Shown here piece by piece: positions 17,241 through 25,803 of a stretch of 64,000 bases of DNA (the stretch's first letter is position 1; the number at the start of each line of letters is the position of its first letter). This stretch comes from Flavobacterium sp. (GTDB lineage: Bacteria; Bacteroidota; Bacteroidia; Flavobacteriales; Flavobacteriaceae). The stretch lies in NCBI RefSeq assembly GCF_024642105.1, contig NZ_JAHEBT010000054.1:1-64000 (forward strand), in the 5' to 3' direction. A model generated the notes under the pieces. The model was given only the letters and a program-made list of their open reading frames with translations, did not search any database and was not told where the DNA came from. The position numbers were made by a program, and so were the translations under genes.

Positions 17241-18518
17241 TTATTTTTCTAAAATTCCGCTTTTTAAAATTTGTCCAAAACGATAAATATCCTCAAAAGA
17301 AGTATATAAAGGAACGGGTGCGAGACGAATCACATTCGGTTCGCGCCAATCGATTATCACTCCGTTTTTCATTAGATAATCAAATAAACTTCGACCTTCT
17401 CCATGCAGAAAAACCGAAAGTTGACACGCTCTTTCCTTTGGATTAGAAGGCGTAATAATTTCAAAATTACCTTTAACCTCACGATCAATTTCTTGTAAAA
17501 CAAATTCTAAGTAGGCGGTGATTGTATTTCTTTTCGCTATTAAGGCTGTCATTCCTATTTCGGCAAAGAGTTCCACCGAAGCCAAATAGGGCGCTAAAGA
17601 CAAAACCGGTAAATTACTAATTTGCCAGCCATCAGCCCCTTGAATAGGGTCAAAACGAGGTTCCATTTTAAAACGGCGTTCTTTATTGTGTCCCCACCAA
17701 CCCGCAAAACGTGGCAGTTCCGAATTAGTGTGGTGTTTCTCGTGAATAAAGCAACCCGAAGCATTTCCGGGACCTGAATTCATGTATTTATAACTACACC
17801 AAGCAGCAAAATCCACCTGCCAATCGTGTAACTGCAATTCGATATTGCCAGCGGCATGCGCCAAATCCCAACCAACATAAGCACCTACATTATGCCCTGC
17901 TTCGGTAATGGTTTTCATATCAAAAACCTGTCCGGTATAATAATTGACTCCGCCAATTAAGACCAAAGCTAGCTCCTCTCCCAGTTCTTCAATTTTTGCC
18001 ACAACATCTTCTAAACGAATGTTGTGTTCGCCTTCGCGACGCTTCACTTCTACAATAGTATTTTCGGGTTCATATCCATGAAAACGAACTTGACTTTGAA
18101 ATAGGTATTGATCCGAAGGAAACGCTTTTTCTTCGCAAATAATTTTATATCGTTTGGATGTTGGTCGATAAAATGAAACCATCATCAAATGTAGATTCAC
18201 CGTCAACGTATTCATTACGGTAACTTCTGTTGGCAAAGCCCCAACCAACTTACTCAACGGTTGCGCAAAACGTTCGTGGTAATCCCACCAAGGTTTTTCG
18301 GCATAAAAATGACCTTCAACCGCTAATGTGGCCCAATCGTTCATTACCTCATCTACATAGGTTTTTGCTCTTTTAGGCTGGAGTCCTAAAGAGTTTCCTG
18401 TAAAGTAAATCACTTTCTTTCCATTGACTTGAGGAAAAGAAAATTCATTTTGATAGTGACTTAATTGGTCCTGCACATCGAGTTGTTGTGCAAAAGCAAG
18501 GCTGTTTTCAAATGTCAT
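17241..18518 (-). CDS. kynU: Kynureninase
   Basis: A 425-residue PLP enzyme that splits kynurenine or 3-hydroxykynurenine into (3-hydroxy)anthranilate and alanine. The PLP lysine is in AAWCSYKYMNSGPGNASG (about 239-256). Other family strings are FTGNSLGLQPKRA, VMNTLTVNLHLMM, GWDLAHAAGN and GWWGHNKERRFKM. The length is typical. With kmo at 12660-14003 it forms the middle of the tryptophan-to-3-hydroxyanthranilate route; the first and last enzymes are not in this window. Confidence 0.95.
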   Translation of the reverse strand: MTFENSLAFAQQLDVQDQLSHYQNEFSFPQVNGKKVIYFTGNSLGLQPKRAKTYVDEVMNDWATLAVEGHFYAEKPWWDYHERFAQPLSKLVGALPTEVTVMNTLTVNLHLMMVSFYRPTSKRYKIICEEKAFPSDQYLFQSQVRFHGYEPENTIVEVKRREGEHNIRLEDVVAKIEELGEELALVLIGGVNYYTGQVFDMKTITEAGHNVGAYVGWDLAHAAGNIELQLHDWQVDFAAWCSYKYMNSGPGNASGCFIHEKHHTNSELPRFAGWWGHNKERRFKMEPRFDPIQGADGWQISNLPVLSLAPYLASVELFAEIGMTALIAKRNTITAYLEFVLQEIDREVKGNFEIITPSNPKERACQLSVFLHGEGRSLFDYLMKNGVIIDWREPNVIRLAPVPLYTSFEDIYRFGQILKSGILEK

Positions 18519-18639
18519 TCCAACTAATTTTATGAAGTAAAAGTAGCAAACTAATATGGAATTTGAACACGAATGACACGAATTGGCACAAAGAATTTAT
18601 ACCACTGATTGCACCACTATTTTTTAAAAGCCTGAAAAA

Positions 18640-19128
18640 TTACTGATTATACTCTTCTTCTGTTACGGCTTCTAACCAAACTGTAACTCCTTTATTGTTA
18701 TTAGTAACTGCCACTTGTACAAAATGACTTTCTGGACTTGCTCCATGCCAATGAGGAACGTTTGGCGGACATTTAATTACGTCCCCTTTTCGAAGTATTT
18801 TTTTGGGCTGCCCTTTTTCTTGATAATAGCCAACACCGTCTGTTGCCATCAATATTTGTCCCGCAGGATGATAATGCCATTTTGTTCTTGCGCCGGGTTC
18901 AAAAGTTACATTGCCTATAGCTGTTGGATTAATACTATCCGAAGCAACGAGCATTTGCAAATGAACCGTTCCTATAAAATTGGTATTCGTAATTTTATCC
19001 CCTTTGGGGAAGATTGTCTCTGACTTTAATTTCATAACTGCTTTTTTGGAAGAGTCACTTTGCGTCTTACACGAAATAGCCAATAGCCCAAAGAGAAATA
19101 CAACAACTATTTTGTTCCAATTTTTCAT
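18640..19128 (-). CDS. Cupin lipoprotein of the exported seven-gene cluster
   Basis: A 162-residue lipoprotein (signal ending LFGLLAISC) with a metal-binding cupin. Motif 1 is in GARTKWHYHPAGQ with HxH, followed by the second motif in PPNVPHWHGASPE. Similar cupins are often beside or fused to carboxymuconolactone decarboxylases, and one is two genes upstream. The frame is open to 19257, but that would overlap the preceding hydrolase; ATG at 19128 follows an AGAG-rich spacer and begins the signal peptide. It is last in the minus-strand cluster. Confidence 0.85.
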   Translation of the reverse strand: MKNWNKIVVVFLFGLLAISCKTQSDSSKKAVMKLKSETIFPKGDKITNTNFIGTVHLQMLVASDSINPTAIGNVTFEPGARTKWHYHPAGQILMATDGVGYYQEKGQPKKILRKGDVIKCPPNVPHWHGASPESHFVQVAVTNNNKGVTVWLEAVTEEEYNQ

Positions 19129-19135
19129 CTCTTTT

Positions 19136-20197
19136 TTAAAGATTAATTTGATAAAAATGCTGCAATTTATCCACTGCTTGGGAAACATATTCAGGTTTCC
19201 AATAGGTTTGAATATGTGTTGCTCCATTAATTTTAAATAATTCCTTGTTTTTAGCATTAGTAGCTTTGTTAAATGCGTCTTCTGTCATATAAAAAGAGTC
19301 CGCTTTACTTCCTGCAATCATTAATAAAGGTTGATTAATCAAATCCATATTATTACTAGCATCAAAGGTCATTAAATCCATTAAACTACTCATGGTATAT
19401 TTGAACGTAGAGTTGGGATGAGCATGTGTTCTATTATAATAATAATGTCCTTCACGATACAAATCAAACGGCATTTTATCTGCCATTTCATCCGTAATAA
19501 CTACATTGGCAGTATAGCGAATTTCTTTTCCCGCAGCTTCTAAAGCTCGAGCATCAGAGGCTTGTCTTAACCTGTCTTGAATAGTAGCCACTTGAGAATT
19601 CATAAAACCATTGCGTCTTACTATGCCCGAATTGAACATACTCACTGTGGCAATTGCTTTAAAACGTTTGTCTGATTGGGCGGCTGTTAAAGCATATCCA
19701 CCACCGCCACAAATACCTAACAAGCCTAATTTTGAAGTATCCACTCCTTGATATTGGCTAATAAAATCAGCCATAGCGTGTATGTCTTCGATTCGATTGG
19801 CAGGTTTATCTACATTTCTTGGTGTACCACCACTACCTCCTTGGTAAGCCGCATCTGCTGTAATAGTGATATAACCTTGCTCGGCCAAGCGTTGCGCATA
19901 CAGCCCTGCTACTTGTTCTTTTACACCACCGTTGGGATGAGCAACTACTAAAGTCGCATATTTTTTGGAAGGATCAAAATTGGCTGGAGTGTATACGTTA
20001 GCGACTATCGAAATGTCTTTTATTTTATACGAAACTGGATGAATATTGACTTGTCCTTTTATATTTTCTGTAATTGCTCCCTCATAGACCAATGTGAACG
20101 GATTTTTCATTTGTTCCTTTTGAACACTTTGAGCGTTTGACATATTAATTCCTATTATTTGCATTACTAATGCAATTATTACTATTGCTTTCTTCAT
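19136..20197 (-). CDS. Exported dienelactone-hydrolase-like alpha/beta hydrolase
   Basis: A 353-residue alpha/beta hydrolase with a signal peptide (cleaved near MSNAQ, about residue 22). The nucleophile elbow reads LGICGGGGYA, with Cys in the nucleophile place as in dienelactone hydrolases. The acid is likely in IAGSKADSF and the base in NGATHIQTYW. The family opens lactones or hydrolyses esters; the substrate is unknown. Seven bases separate it from the cupin gene and 26 from the upstream decarboxylase-like gene. Confidence 0.83.
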   Translation of the reverse strand: MKKAIVIIALVMQIIGINMSNAQSVQKEQMKNPFTLVYEGAITENIKGQVNIHPVSYKIKDISIVANVYTPANFDPSKKYATLVVAHPNGGVKEQVAGLYAQRLAEQGYITITADAAYQGGSGGTPRNVDKPANRIEDIHAMADFISQYQGVDTSKLGLLGICGGGGYALTAAQSDKRFKAIATVSMFNSGIVRRNGFMNSQVATIQDRLRQASDARALEAAGKEIRYTANVVITDEMADKMPFDLYREGHYYYNRTHAHPNSTFKYTMSSLMDLMTFDASNNMDLINQPLLMIAGSKADSFYMTEDAFNKATNAKNKELFKINGATHIQTYWKPEYVSQAVDKLQHFYQINL

Positions 20198-20223
20198 TTT
20201 TTATATTTTATTAAATATTAAAT

Positions 20224-20958
20224 CTATTTACTTTTTAGCACTTCGTTTACTACTACTGAAGCGGATTTCGCTTTATTTTCGCCTATAATAGGTTGAATTA
20301 TCGTAATAAATTCATTCAACTGTTTTGGCGAGAAACCCACATTCAGTGCTATTGTCAAATGTCCTTTCAACATGGGTTCTGCATCACCAATGGCACTAAT
20401 AACAGACAATGTTACTAATTCTCTTTGGGCGTATGTTAAAATATCTCTTTCAAAAATATCAGCAAATAAATGTTCTTTTAAAAAAGTATCAATTACTGGA
20501 GCAAATGCGGCATATCCAACCAACTTTTCAGGCGAAGGTGTTTTAGTCAATTCTTCCAAAACCTTCTTACCTCTCTCATATTTATTGTCGTCGGCTTTGA
20601 TTTGAGAAGCTTCTTTACCCATTTTATCCGTAATCCCTTTAGCTTTTCGTTCATTTACTACTTCCATAAAAGTTTGCAAACCTCTAATGCTCCTCGGGAA
20701 ACCACAATAAGCATAGGTATGAACTAGTATTTCTTTAATTTCGTTGACTGTGAGTCCTGCTTCTAAGCCTTCTTTTAAAGCCGATTTTAAATTCTCTAAA
20801 TCTCCTTTAGCGGTTAGTGCCGCAATACTAATGATACTTTTCTCTTGTTGACTTAAACCTTTTCCATTTGATATCATTTGCTGTGCTTGGACTGAATTAG
20901 TAAACATTAGCATACTCCACAAAAATAGTAGCAAACCGATTATTCTGTATTGCCTCAT
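20224..20958 (-). CDS. Exported carboxymuconolactone decarboxylase-family protein (two domains)
   Basis: A 244-residue protein with a signal peptide ending NSVQAQ and two tandem CMD/AhpD-like domains (about 45-120 and 145-235). The first has EIKEILVHTYAYCGFPRSI, the second RELVTLSVISAIGDAEPMLKGHL. Family members are decarboxylases or thiol-disulfide peroxidases. Only one cysteine is visible in the first domain, so an AhpD-type CxxC peroxidase is unlikely. Export is unusual because most characterised relatives are cytoplasmic. Confidence 0.85.
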   Translation of the reverse strand: MRQYRIIGLLLFLWSMLMFTNSVQAQQMISNGKGLSQQEKSIISIAALTAKGDLENLKSALKEGLEAGLTVNEIKEILVHTYAYCGFPRSIRGLQTFMEVVNERKAKGITDKMGKEASQIKADDNKYERGKKVLEELTKTPSPEKLVGYAAFAPVIDTFLKEHLFADIFERDILTYAQRELVTLSVISAIGDAEPMLKGHLTIALNVGFSPKQLNEFITIIQPIIGENKAKSASVVVNEVLKSK

Positions 20959-20971
20959 ATTGATTTCATTA

Positions 20972-22057
20972 TTAATCTAAACCTTTATCTTTTAACCATT
21001 TACTCATCAAATCAGCTACTTGAAGATTGTTCAAATCAGAAAACGGAAAATGCGTGTTTCCCTTAAGTCCTACTTCTGGAAGATGTATTACTGTAACATC
21101 TCCGCCATATTTATTTACTGTATCTCGCCATAATTTTGCCATTGCCAAACGCGCTCTCCATCCGTCAGCACCTGGATTTGGAGATGGTTTTTCAGGAATA
21201 TTATCGCCATAGTAAATTACTATTGGGATTTTAGTAAGCGACATGAAATCCTTCATCGGAATTCCTATTGCTTCCAAAGGTCCAGCAGAACTCCCTATAG
21301 GAGCTGGCACTTCCCCTTCTGGAAAAAGGAATCCACTTCCTGGTTCATACGAAACGATGGCTTTAATCTTTGAACTTTTTACTACTGTTTTCCATCCCAT
21401 ACCGCCAGAATGCGAATGTGTTACTAGTATTCCTGGACCTATTTGATTAAAAAGTGCAGCAACCGCATCTGTATTAACTTCAATATCGATGGTTCCAATA
21501 CTTGGTGTCATAGAGCGGAAATACTGATTCAATGTTGCGCTATCTCTTGCAAGTTGTACTCCTTCAAAATAATTAGGCCAAATCCCTCCACGAAAAACAT
21601 CAAACATTTGTTGTTCATCTGGTATTGGATTAATCGTAGCCGAAACAGTACTTCTTCCTGCATTACCGCGTCTTGGCTGGTCTATCAAATACACTGAAAA
21701 ATTCCTGCGTAAAAAAATGTTTTGATATCCTTCTCTACCATCGGGTGTAGTTTCCCATGTTTTAGAAAATTGACCAATACCATGCCACATCACTAATGGA
21801 TATTTACGAGCCTTTACGGGCACTTGATAAAACACATACGCATGGTCTCCATGAAACGTTTGACCTTCTGGAGTGGGTTTATAAGGATCGAATGTTCCTG
21901 GGTTTGTAATAACGGTACCTCCCACGGCAAAACTTCCTTGTTCTTGAATAACTAACGGTTGTTGTTTGGTGTATTTTTGTGCATAAATTGACGAATGCAT
22001 CATCAATAGTAAACAAAACACACTACACAATTGTATCAAATTTCTTTTCATTTTCAA
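20972..22057 (-). CDS. Exported alpha/beta hydrolase
   Basis: A 361-residue alpha/beta hydrolase with a signal peptide ending SSIYAQ (about residue 26). The oxyanion and lid area starts at VMWHGIGQFSKTWE and the serine elbow is VTHSHSGGMGW (about 213-223). Late residues GLKGNTHFPFSDLNN supply the base. The start could be M1 or M3. The substrate is unknown; it is followed 13 bases later by the CMD-family gene and preceded by the NTF2-like gene 4 bases away. Confidence 0.82.
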   Translation of the reverse strand: MKMKRNLIQLCSVFCLLLMMHSSIYAQKYTKQQPLVIQEQGSFAVGGTVITNPGTFDPYKPTPEGQTFHGDHAYVFYQVPVKARKYPLVMWHGIGQFSKTWETTPDGREGYQNIFLRRNFSVYLIDQPRRGNAGRSTVSATINPIPDEQQMFDVFRGGIWPNYFEGVQLARDSATLNQYFRSMTPSIGTIDIEVNTDAVAALFNQIGPGILVTHSHSGGMGWKTVVKSSKIKAIVSYEPGSGFLFPEGEVPAPIGSSAGPLEAIGIPMKDFMSLTKIPIVIYYGDNIPEKPSPNPGADGWRARLAMAKLWRDTVNKYGGDVTVIHLPEVGLKGNTHFPFSDLNNLQVADLMSKWLKDKGLD

Positions 22058-22061
22058 AATC

Positions 22062-22532
22062 TTAATGTTCAGGTGTGAGTAGCTTAGTAAACGACAATGA
22101 GCCTAGTTTCCAAGCTCCATTTTCTATTACATACACTTCGGTTACAATAAATGGGTTAGTAACTTCATTTCCGCCCACGACTGCTAATAACGTAATTTTG
22201 TTTAAAAGTATAGCTGTATTGTCAATGATATTTACAGATACTTCATGAACATCAGCTTTCTTGTAATGTATTCCGCCACTTTTAATAATATCGATTTCTT
22301 GTTTTTTACCCCAGCTTCCACCCATGTGAACAAAAACGGATTTATCATCAAACAAAGGAGTTAATTTATCGACATCTTTATCGGCCATCCACTGCCATTT
22401 GTTTTTTGAAAGTGTAATAATCTGCTGTTCTGTTTCAGAATATTTCTTTTCAACTGGTGGCGTTTTTACATCTTGTGCAAAAGAATATTGCATACTAAAA
22501 GCAATACATAAAACGGTAATTAATGATTTCAT
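22062..22532 (-). CDS. Exported NTF2-like (DUF4440/SnoaL) protein
   Basis: A 156-residue protein with a signal peptide ending QYSFAQ and one NTF2-like cone (about 35-150). Typical segments are NKWQWMADKDVDKLTPLFDD, VFVHMGGSWGKKQEID and VEVYVIENGAWKLGSLSF. The fold binds small hydrophobic ligands or catalyses isomerisation and dehydration. The function here is unknown; its place inside a hydrolase and reductase cluster suggests it handles the same compound. Confidence 0.8.
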   Translation of the reverse strand: MKSLITVLCIAFSMQYSFAQDVKTPPVEKKYSETEQQIITLSKNKWQWMADKDVDKLTPLFDDKSVFVHMGGSWGKKQEIDIIKSGGIHYKKADVHEVSVNIIDNTAILLNKITLLAVVGGNEVTNPFIVTEVYVIENGAWKLGSLSFTKLLTPEH

Positions 22533-22551
22533 ATTACGTGATTTAAATTTA

Positions 22552-23697
22552 TTATTTTTTTAATGGTGCTTCAACTCCCGACATGGCTTGAATAAAGGCA
22601 GGTAATCTTTCTCCAACAATTGGAATAGTATCCAATTGTTTGTTGAATTCCATCAATTCAGCTTTGGTAAATTTCACATTATCAGCTCCAATATTTTGAA
22701 GCATGTGAGACATCTCAGTTGTACCTGGTATTGGAACAATCCATGGTTTTTGAGCCAATAACCAAGCTAGCGAAATTTGAGCAGGACTAGCCTGTTTTTG
22801 AATTGCCCATATTTTTATTAAATCAACCAGTTTCAAGTTTTCAGGTAAATTTTCAGGAGAATATCTTGAAGTGTTTGCCCTAATATCACCAGGAGCAAAT
22901 CGAGTATTAACATCTATTGCTCCTGTAAGAAGTTGGCAGGCAAGTGGCCACCATGGAACAAACCCAATTCCTAATTCCTCACAAATTGGAATTACATTTT
23001 TCTCTGGGGCACGCCATATCAACGAGTATTCATTTTGAATAGCGGTCAGTGGTAGTTCTCCATGTGCACGTCTTATCGTCTGAAGTCCTGGTTCAGATAA
23101 TCCCCAATGCATTACTTTACCCTGATCTATTAAATCTTTAACAGCACCTGCAACATCCTCAATAGGAACATCTGGGTCAACTCTATGCTGATAGAGTAAA
23201 TCAATTCGGTCTGTACGGAGTCGCTTCAACATTCCCTCAACTGCAAGTTTTATATGACTAGGCTTACTATTTAATCCTGGACGTCTCTCCCCCGTTTCAA
23301 GGTCGATGTTCCATCCAAATTTGGAAGTAATTACAACCTTGTCTCTAAATGATTGGATTGCTTCTCCAAGAATTCTTTCGTTTTCGTGTGGACCATAGGC
23401 TTCAGCACAATCGAAGAAAGTTACACCATGATCATAAGCAGTTTGTAGTATCTTTATCATTTCAGGACGATAAGGTACAATCGTATTATGTTTACGATGC
23501 ATATTCTGAACACCCATACCAATACTTGAAACCTCAAGTGTTCCTAGATTTCGTTTACTAGAAAAAGGAAATACAGTATTGTCATTTAATAAATAATTTT
23601 CTTTCTCATTTATTGTTTTAGCTACTGCATCAAAAGGGGCAAGAGCACTTCCAGCTAATGCTAATCCTGCGGTTTTTAAAAGGTTTCTACGATTCAT
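22552..23697 (-). CDS. Aldo/keto reductase with Tat signal
   Basis: A 381-residue aldo/keto reductase. The N-terminus MNRRNLLKTAGLALAGSALA is a twin-arginine export signal, so the enzyme is probably exported folded with its cofactor. Catalytic Asp, Tyr, Lys and His can be assigned to FFDCAEAYGPHENE (Asp, Tyr), KVVITSKFGW (Lys) and RIDLLYQHRVDPDV (His). NADPH binding is expected from IPIPGTTEMSHMLQN near the end. The substrate is unknown. It is second in the seven-gene cluster. Confidence 0.88.
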   Translation of the reverse strand: MNRRNLLKTAGLALAGSALAPFDAVAKTINEKENYLLNDNTVFPFSSKRNLGTLEVSSIGMGVQNMHRKHNTIVPYRPEMIKILQTAYDHGVTFFDCAEAYGPHENERILGEAIQSFRDKVVITSKFGWNIDLETGERRPGLNSKPSHIKLAVEGMLKRLRTDRIDLLYQHRVDPDVPIEDVAGAVKDLIDQGKVMHWGLSEPGLQTIRRAHGELPLTAIQNEYSLIWRAPEKNVIPICEELGIGFVPWWPLACQLLTGAIDVNTRFAPGDIRANTSRYSPENLPENLKLVDLIKIWAIQKQASPAQISLAWLLAQKPWIVPIPGTTEMSHMLQNIGADNVKFTKAELMEFNKQLDTIPIVGERLPAFIQAMSGVEAPLKK

Positions 23698-23725
23698 ATT
23701 GTTTTTTTTTATAATTTGAAATTTA

Positions 23726-24298
23726 TTATTTTTCTACCTCTTTTTTAAGCTCTTTATTGAAAGTATTATATCTTTCAAGTGCTCTATTTGCAAGAGCGAC
23801 AGCTGTAATATTTGGGTTTATTCCTTTTACTTCCTCAGTTTGAATGAAACGAGTTTGACATTTTGAAATGGCTTCTACTATGTATCTATGATTATCCGAA
23901 AGCCCTGGAAGTCGTTCAATTTCACCCGACCAGCCAAATAATAAACCTTCTTGATAAATTAATGGACTACGCGGAATATCCGCCACTTGACCATTTCCCA
24001 AATCAGTTTTTACAATTACACTACCTCCATTTTTAATATCTCCTGAAAGACTTTTAAGGGTGGAACTCCAATTTGGCATTTTACTAAAATCTGTAAGTGT
24101 AGCCCATACTTTGCTTGCAGGTGCATTTATAACAATGTCAGTATAAATTTTAACATGGGTAGCTGATACTTCTGTTATATTTGAGGTTTTTACTTGAAGT
24201 TTTGTATTGATTTTACAAATTGAACAGGAAATAAAAAAAATACTCACTCCTATTGTTACTACTGCTCGTATTCTATTGAAATTTATATTACTACGCAT
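23726..24298 (-). CDS. SRPBCC-family lipoprotein
   Basis: A 190-residue protein with an N-terminal hydrophobic segment and probable lipobox (IFFISCSIC, Cys about residue 25). A SRPBCC/polyketide-cyclase-like domain follows: VINAPASKVWATLTDFSKMPNWS, GSVIVKTDLGNG, LLFGWSGEIERLPGLSDNHRYIV. The fold binds hydrophobic ligands. It is first in the minus-strand cluster and divergent from the AraC-type regulator across about 260 bases, which probably hold the regulated promoter. Confidence 0.78.
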   Translation of the reverse strand: MRSNINFNRIRAVVTIGVSIFFISCSICKINTKLQVKTSNITEVSATHVKIYTDIVINAPASKVWATLTDFSKMPNWSSTLKSLSGDIKNGGSVIVKTDLGNGQVADIPRSPLIYQEGLLFGWSGEIERLPGLSDNHRYIVEAISKCQTRFIQTEEVKGINPNITAVALANRALERYNTFNKELKKEVEK

Positions 24299-24531
24299 TG
24301 AATTAATTCTTTAAGATTAAAAATATTATTTAATTTAATTTAATTTAAGCTCACTCAACCATTTTACCATATTAGGGTCTCTGTGGTCAAAAAATAAACT
24401 TTGATTAGTGTTTTGATTTTACTTTACAAAATTGATTTAATTTTTCTGTCAATAAAGTATATCGATTACGGATTGTACTACCAATATTACTTATTGTACT
24501 TATTACCTGATGATTGCTACAACTAAATGCC

Positions 24532-24539
24532 TAAATTTG
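24532..24539 (+). promoter_or_regulatory. -7 box of the AraC-type regulator gene
   Basis: TAAATTTG lies 22 bases before the ATG at 24561 and downstream of an in-frame ATG at 24510, so it favours the shorter protein. Confidence 0.5.
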
Positions 24540-24560
24540 TCTCATCAAAGAACAACAACT

Positions 24561-25472
24561 ATGGAAAATACGGTTACATTTGAAACTATTAGTCAGTATA
24601 ATGAATTCAATAATACCGAGACCCTACACCCTTTAATTAGCGTGATTGATTTTTCAAAAGCACACGAAAGATCATGGAATGGGCAAAAGCGTGTTAAAAT
24701 TTATTACGGATTTTATTGTATTTTTTTAAAAGATATAAAATGTGGTGATATACGCTACGGATGCAATTATTACGATTATCAAGAAGGCACATTAGTTTTT
24801 ACTGCACCCGGACAAATAATGGAAGTAGAAACTACAGGTGAAGTATACCAACCAAAGGGATATGCCTTAGTTTTTCATCCTGATTTAGTACACGGAACAT
24901 CGCTTTTTAAAAGTCTTACTGAGTATAATTTCTTTAGTTATAAAGCTAATGAAGCCTTACATCTATCCGAACGAGAGCGACAGATCGTTTTGGATAGTTT
25001 TTCAAAAATAAAATTGGAGTTGGAAATTGGAGTAGACAAACACAGTAAGAAATTGATTGCTTCCAATATCGAATTGTTTCTCAACTACTGTAATCGCTTT
25101 TATGACAGACAATTTATAACACGAGAAAACGCAAACAAAGGTGTTTTAGAAAAATTTGAAGAGGTGCTGAATCGTTATTTCACTTCAGATAAACCTAACA
25201 AAATTGGCTTGCCATCTGTGGCCTATTGTGCTGATGAACTTCATTTATCAGCCAACTATTTTGGTGATTTAATTAAAAAAGAAACTGGAAAATCTGCTCA
25301 AGAATACATCCAAAACAAAATAATTGATGTGGCTAAAGACCATATTTTAGGCAATACCAAAACCGTAAATGAAATTGCTTACGAATTAGGATTCAAATAT
25401 CCGCAACACTTTTCTAGACTTTTCAAACAAAGAGTGGGGTTTACTCCTAATGAATATAGAAGTGCTAATTAA
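24561..25472 (+). CDS. AraC-family transcriptional regulator
   Basis: A 303-residue regulator. An N-terminal cupin-like sensor (about 20-150) precedes two C-terminal helix-turn-helix motifs: VAYCADELHLSANYFGDLIK and VNEIAYELGFKYPQHFSRLF, then FKQRVGFTPNEYR, the classic AraC end. It is divergent from the exported seven-gene cluster, so it probably controls that cluster in response to a related small molecule (inference). ATG at 24561 is chosen over 24510 because of the -7 box between them. Confidence 0.88.
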   Translation: MENTVTFETISQYNEFNNTETLHPLISVIDFSKAHERSWNGQKRVKIYYGFYCIFLKDIKCGDIRYGCNYYDYQEGTLVFTAPGQIMEVETTGEVYQPKGYALVFHPDLVHGTSLFKSLTEYNFFSYKANEALHLSERERQIVLDSFSKIKLELEIGVDKHSKKLIASNIELFLNYCNRFYDRQFITRENANKGVLEKFEEVLNRYFTSDKPNKIGLPSVAYCADELHLSANYFGDLIKKETGKSAQEYIQNKIIDVAKDHILGNTKTVNEIAYELGFKYPQHFSRLFKQRVGFTPNEYRSAN

Positions 25473-25489
25473 AACACTCTCCTCTTTTG

Positions 25490-25612
25490 ATTGCGTGAGG
25501 GATAGCAACGGAAAGCCCAGAGCGATGTGAAGCGGAAGCAGAACAGAGCGAGGACTTGAAGTGCATAGCCCGACCCAAGCCTTGGCAAAAGCAAGGGAGA
25601 GGGTTACGCCCC
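25490..25612. repeat. Dispersed intergenic repeat, copy 2
   Basis: It starts GCGTGAGGGATAGCAACG and contains GAAAGCCC, GCGAGGACTTGAA, CATAGCCCGACCC and ends ACGCCCC, the same order of words as copy 1 at 380-500. It lies 3' of the AraC gene. The spacing between the words differs between copies, so the conserved parts are the ends and the GCCC/GGG pairs, which suggests a folded RNA or DNA element. Confidence 0.72.
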
Positions 25613-25620
25613 AAAATAAA

Positions 25621-25779
25621 AAGAGGGTGTCAAAAAAGTACCGGTTTTGTCATTCCGAATTCATTTCGGAATCTATAAAATAATATCAGTTATTTTAAGA
25701 AACTGGCTCGAGCGATAGCGAACAGGCGAAGCAAACAAGTTCAGTTTGACAAGAATAAGACTTTTAGGACACCCTCTAT
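25621..25779. repeat. MITE-like element with AGAGGGTGTC terminal inverted repeats
   Basis: AGAGGGTGTC at 25621 is matched by its complement GACACCCTCT at the other end, and similarity extends to about 16 of 18 bases. Inside is a shorter palindrome ATTCCGAATTCATTTCGGAAT split by a few bases. There is no ORF. On the minus strand the closing arm runs into TTTTTATTTT, so the element may also end transcription from queA. It directly follows repeat copy 2. Confidence 0.65.
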
Positions 25780-25803
25780 GTATTTCTGTTTGAAGAAAAG
25801 TGA

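Noticed and set aside
18519..18639. Possible small gene or regulator between kynU and the exported cluster
   Set aside because: No start codon with a credible frame; only CACGAAT-type AT-rich words are seen.
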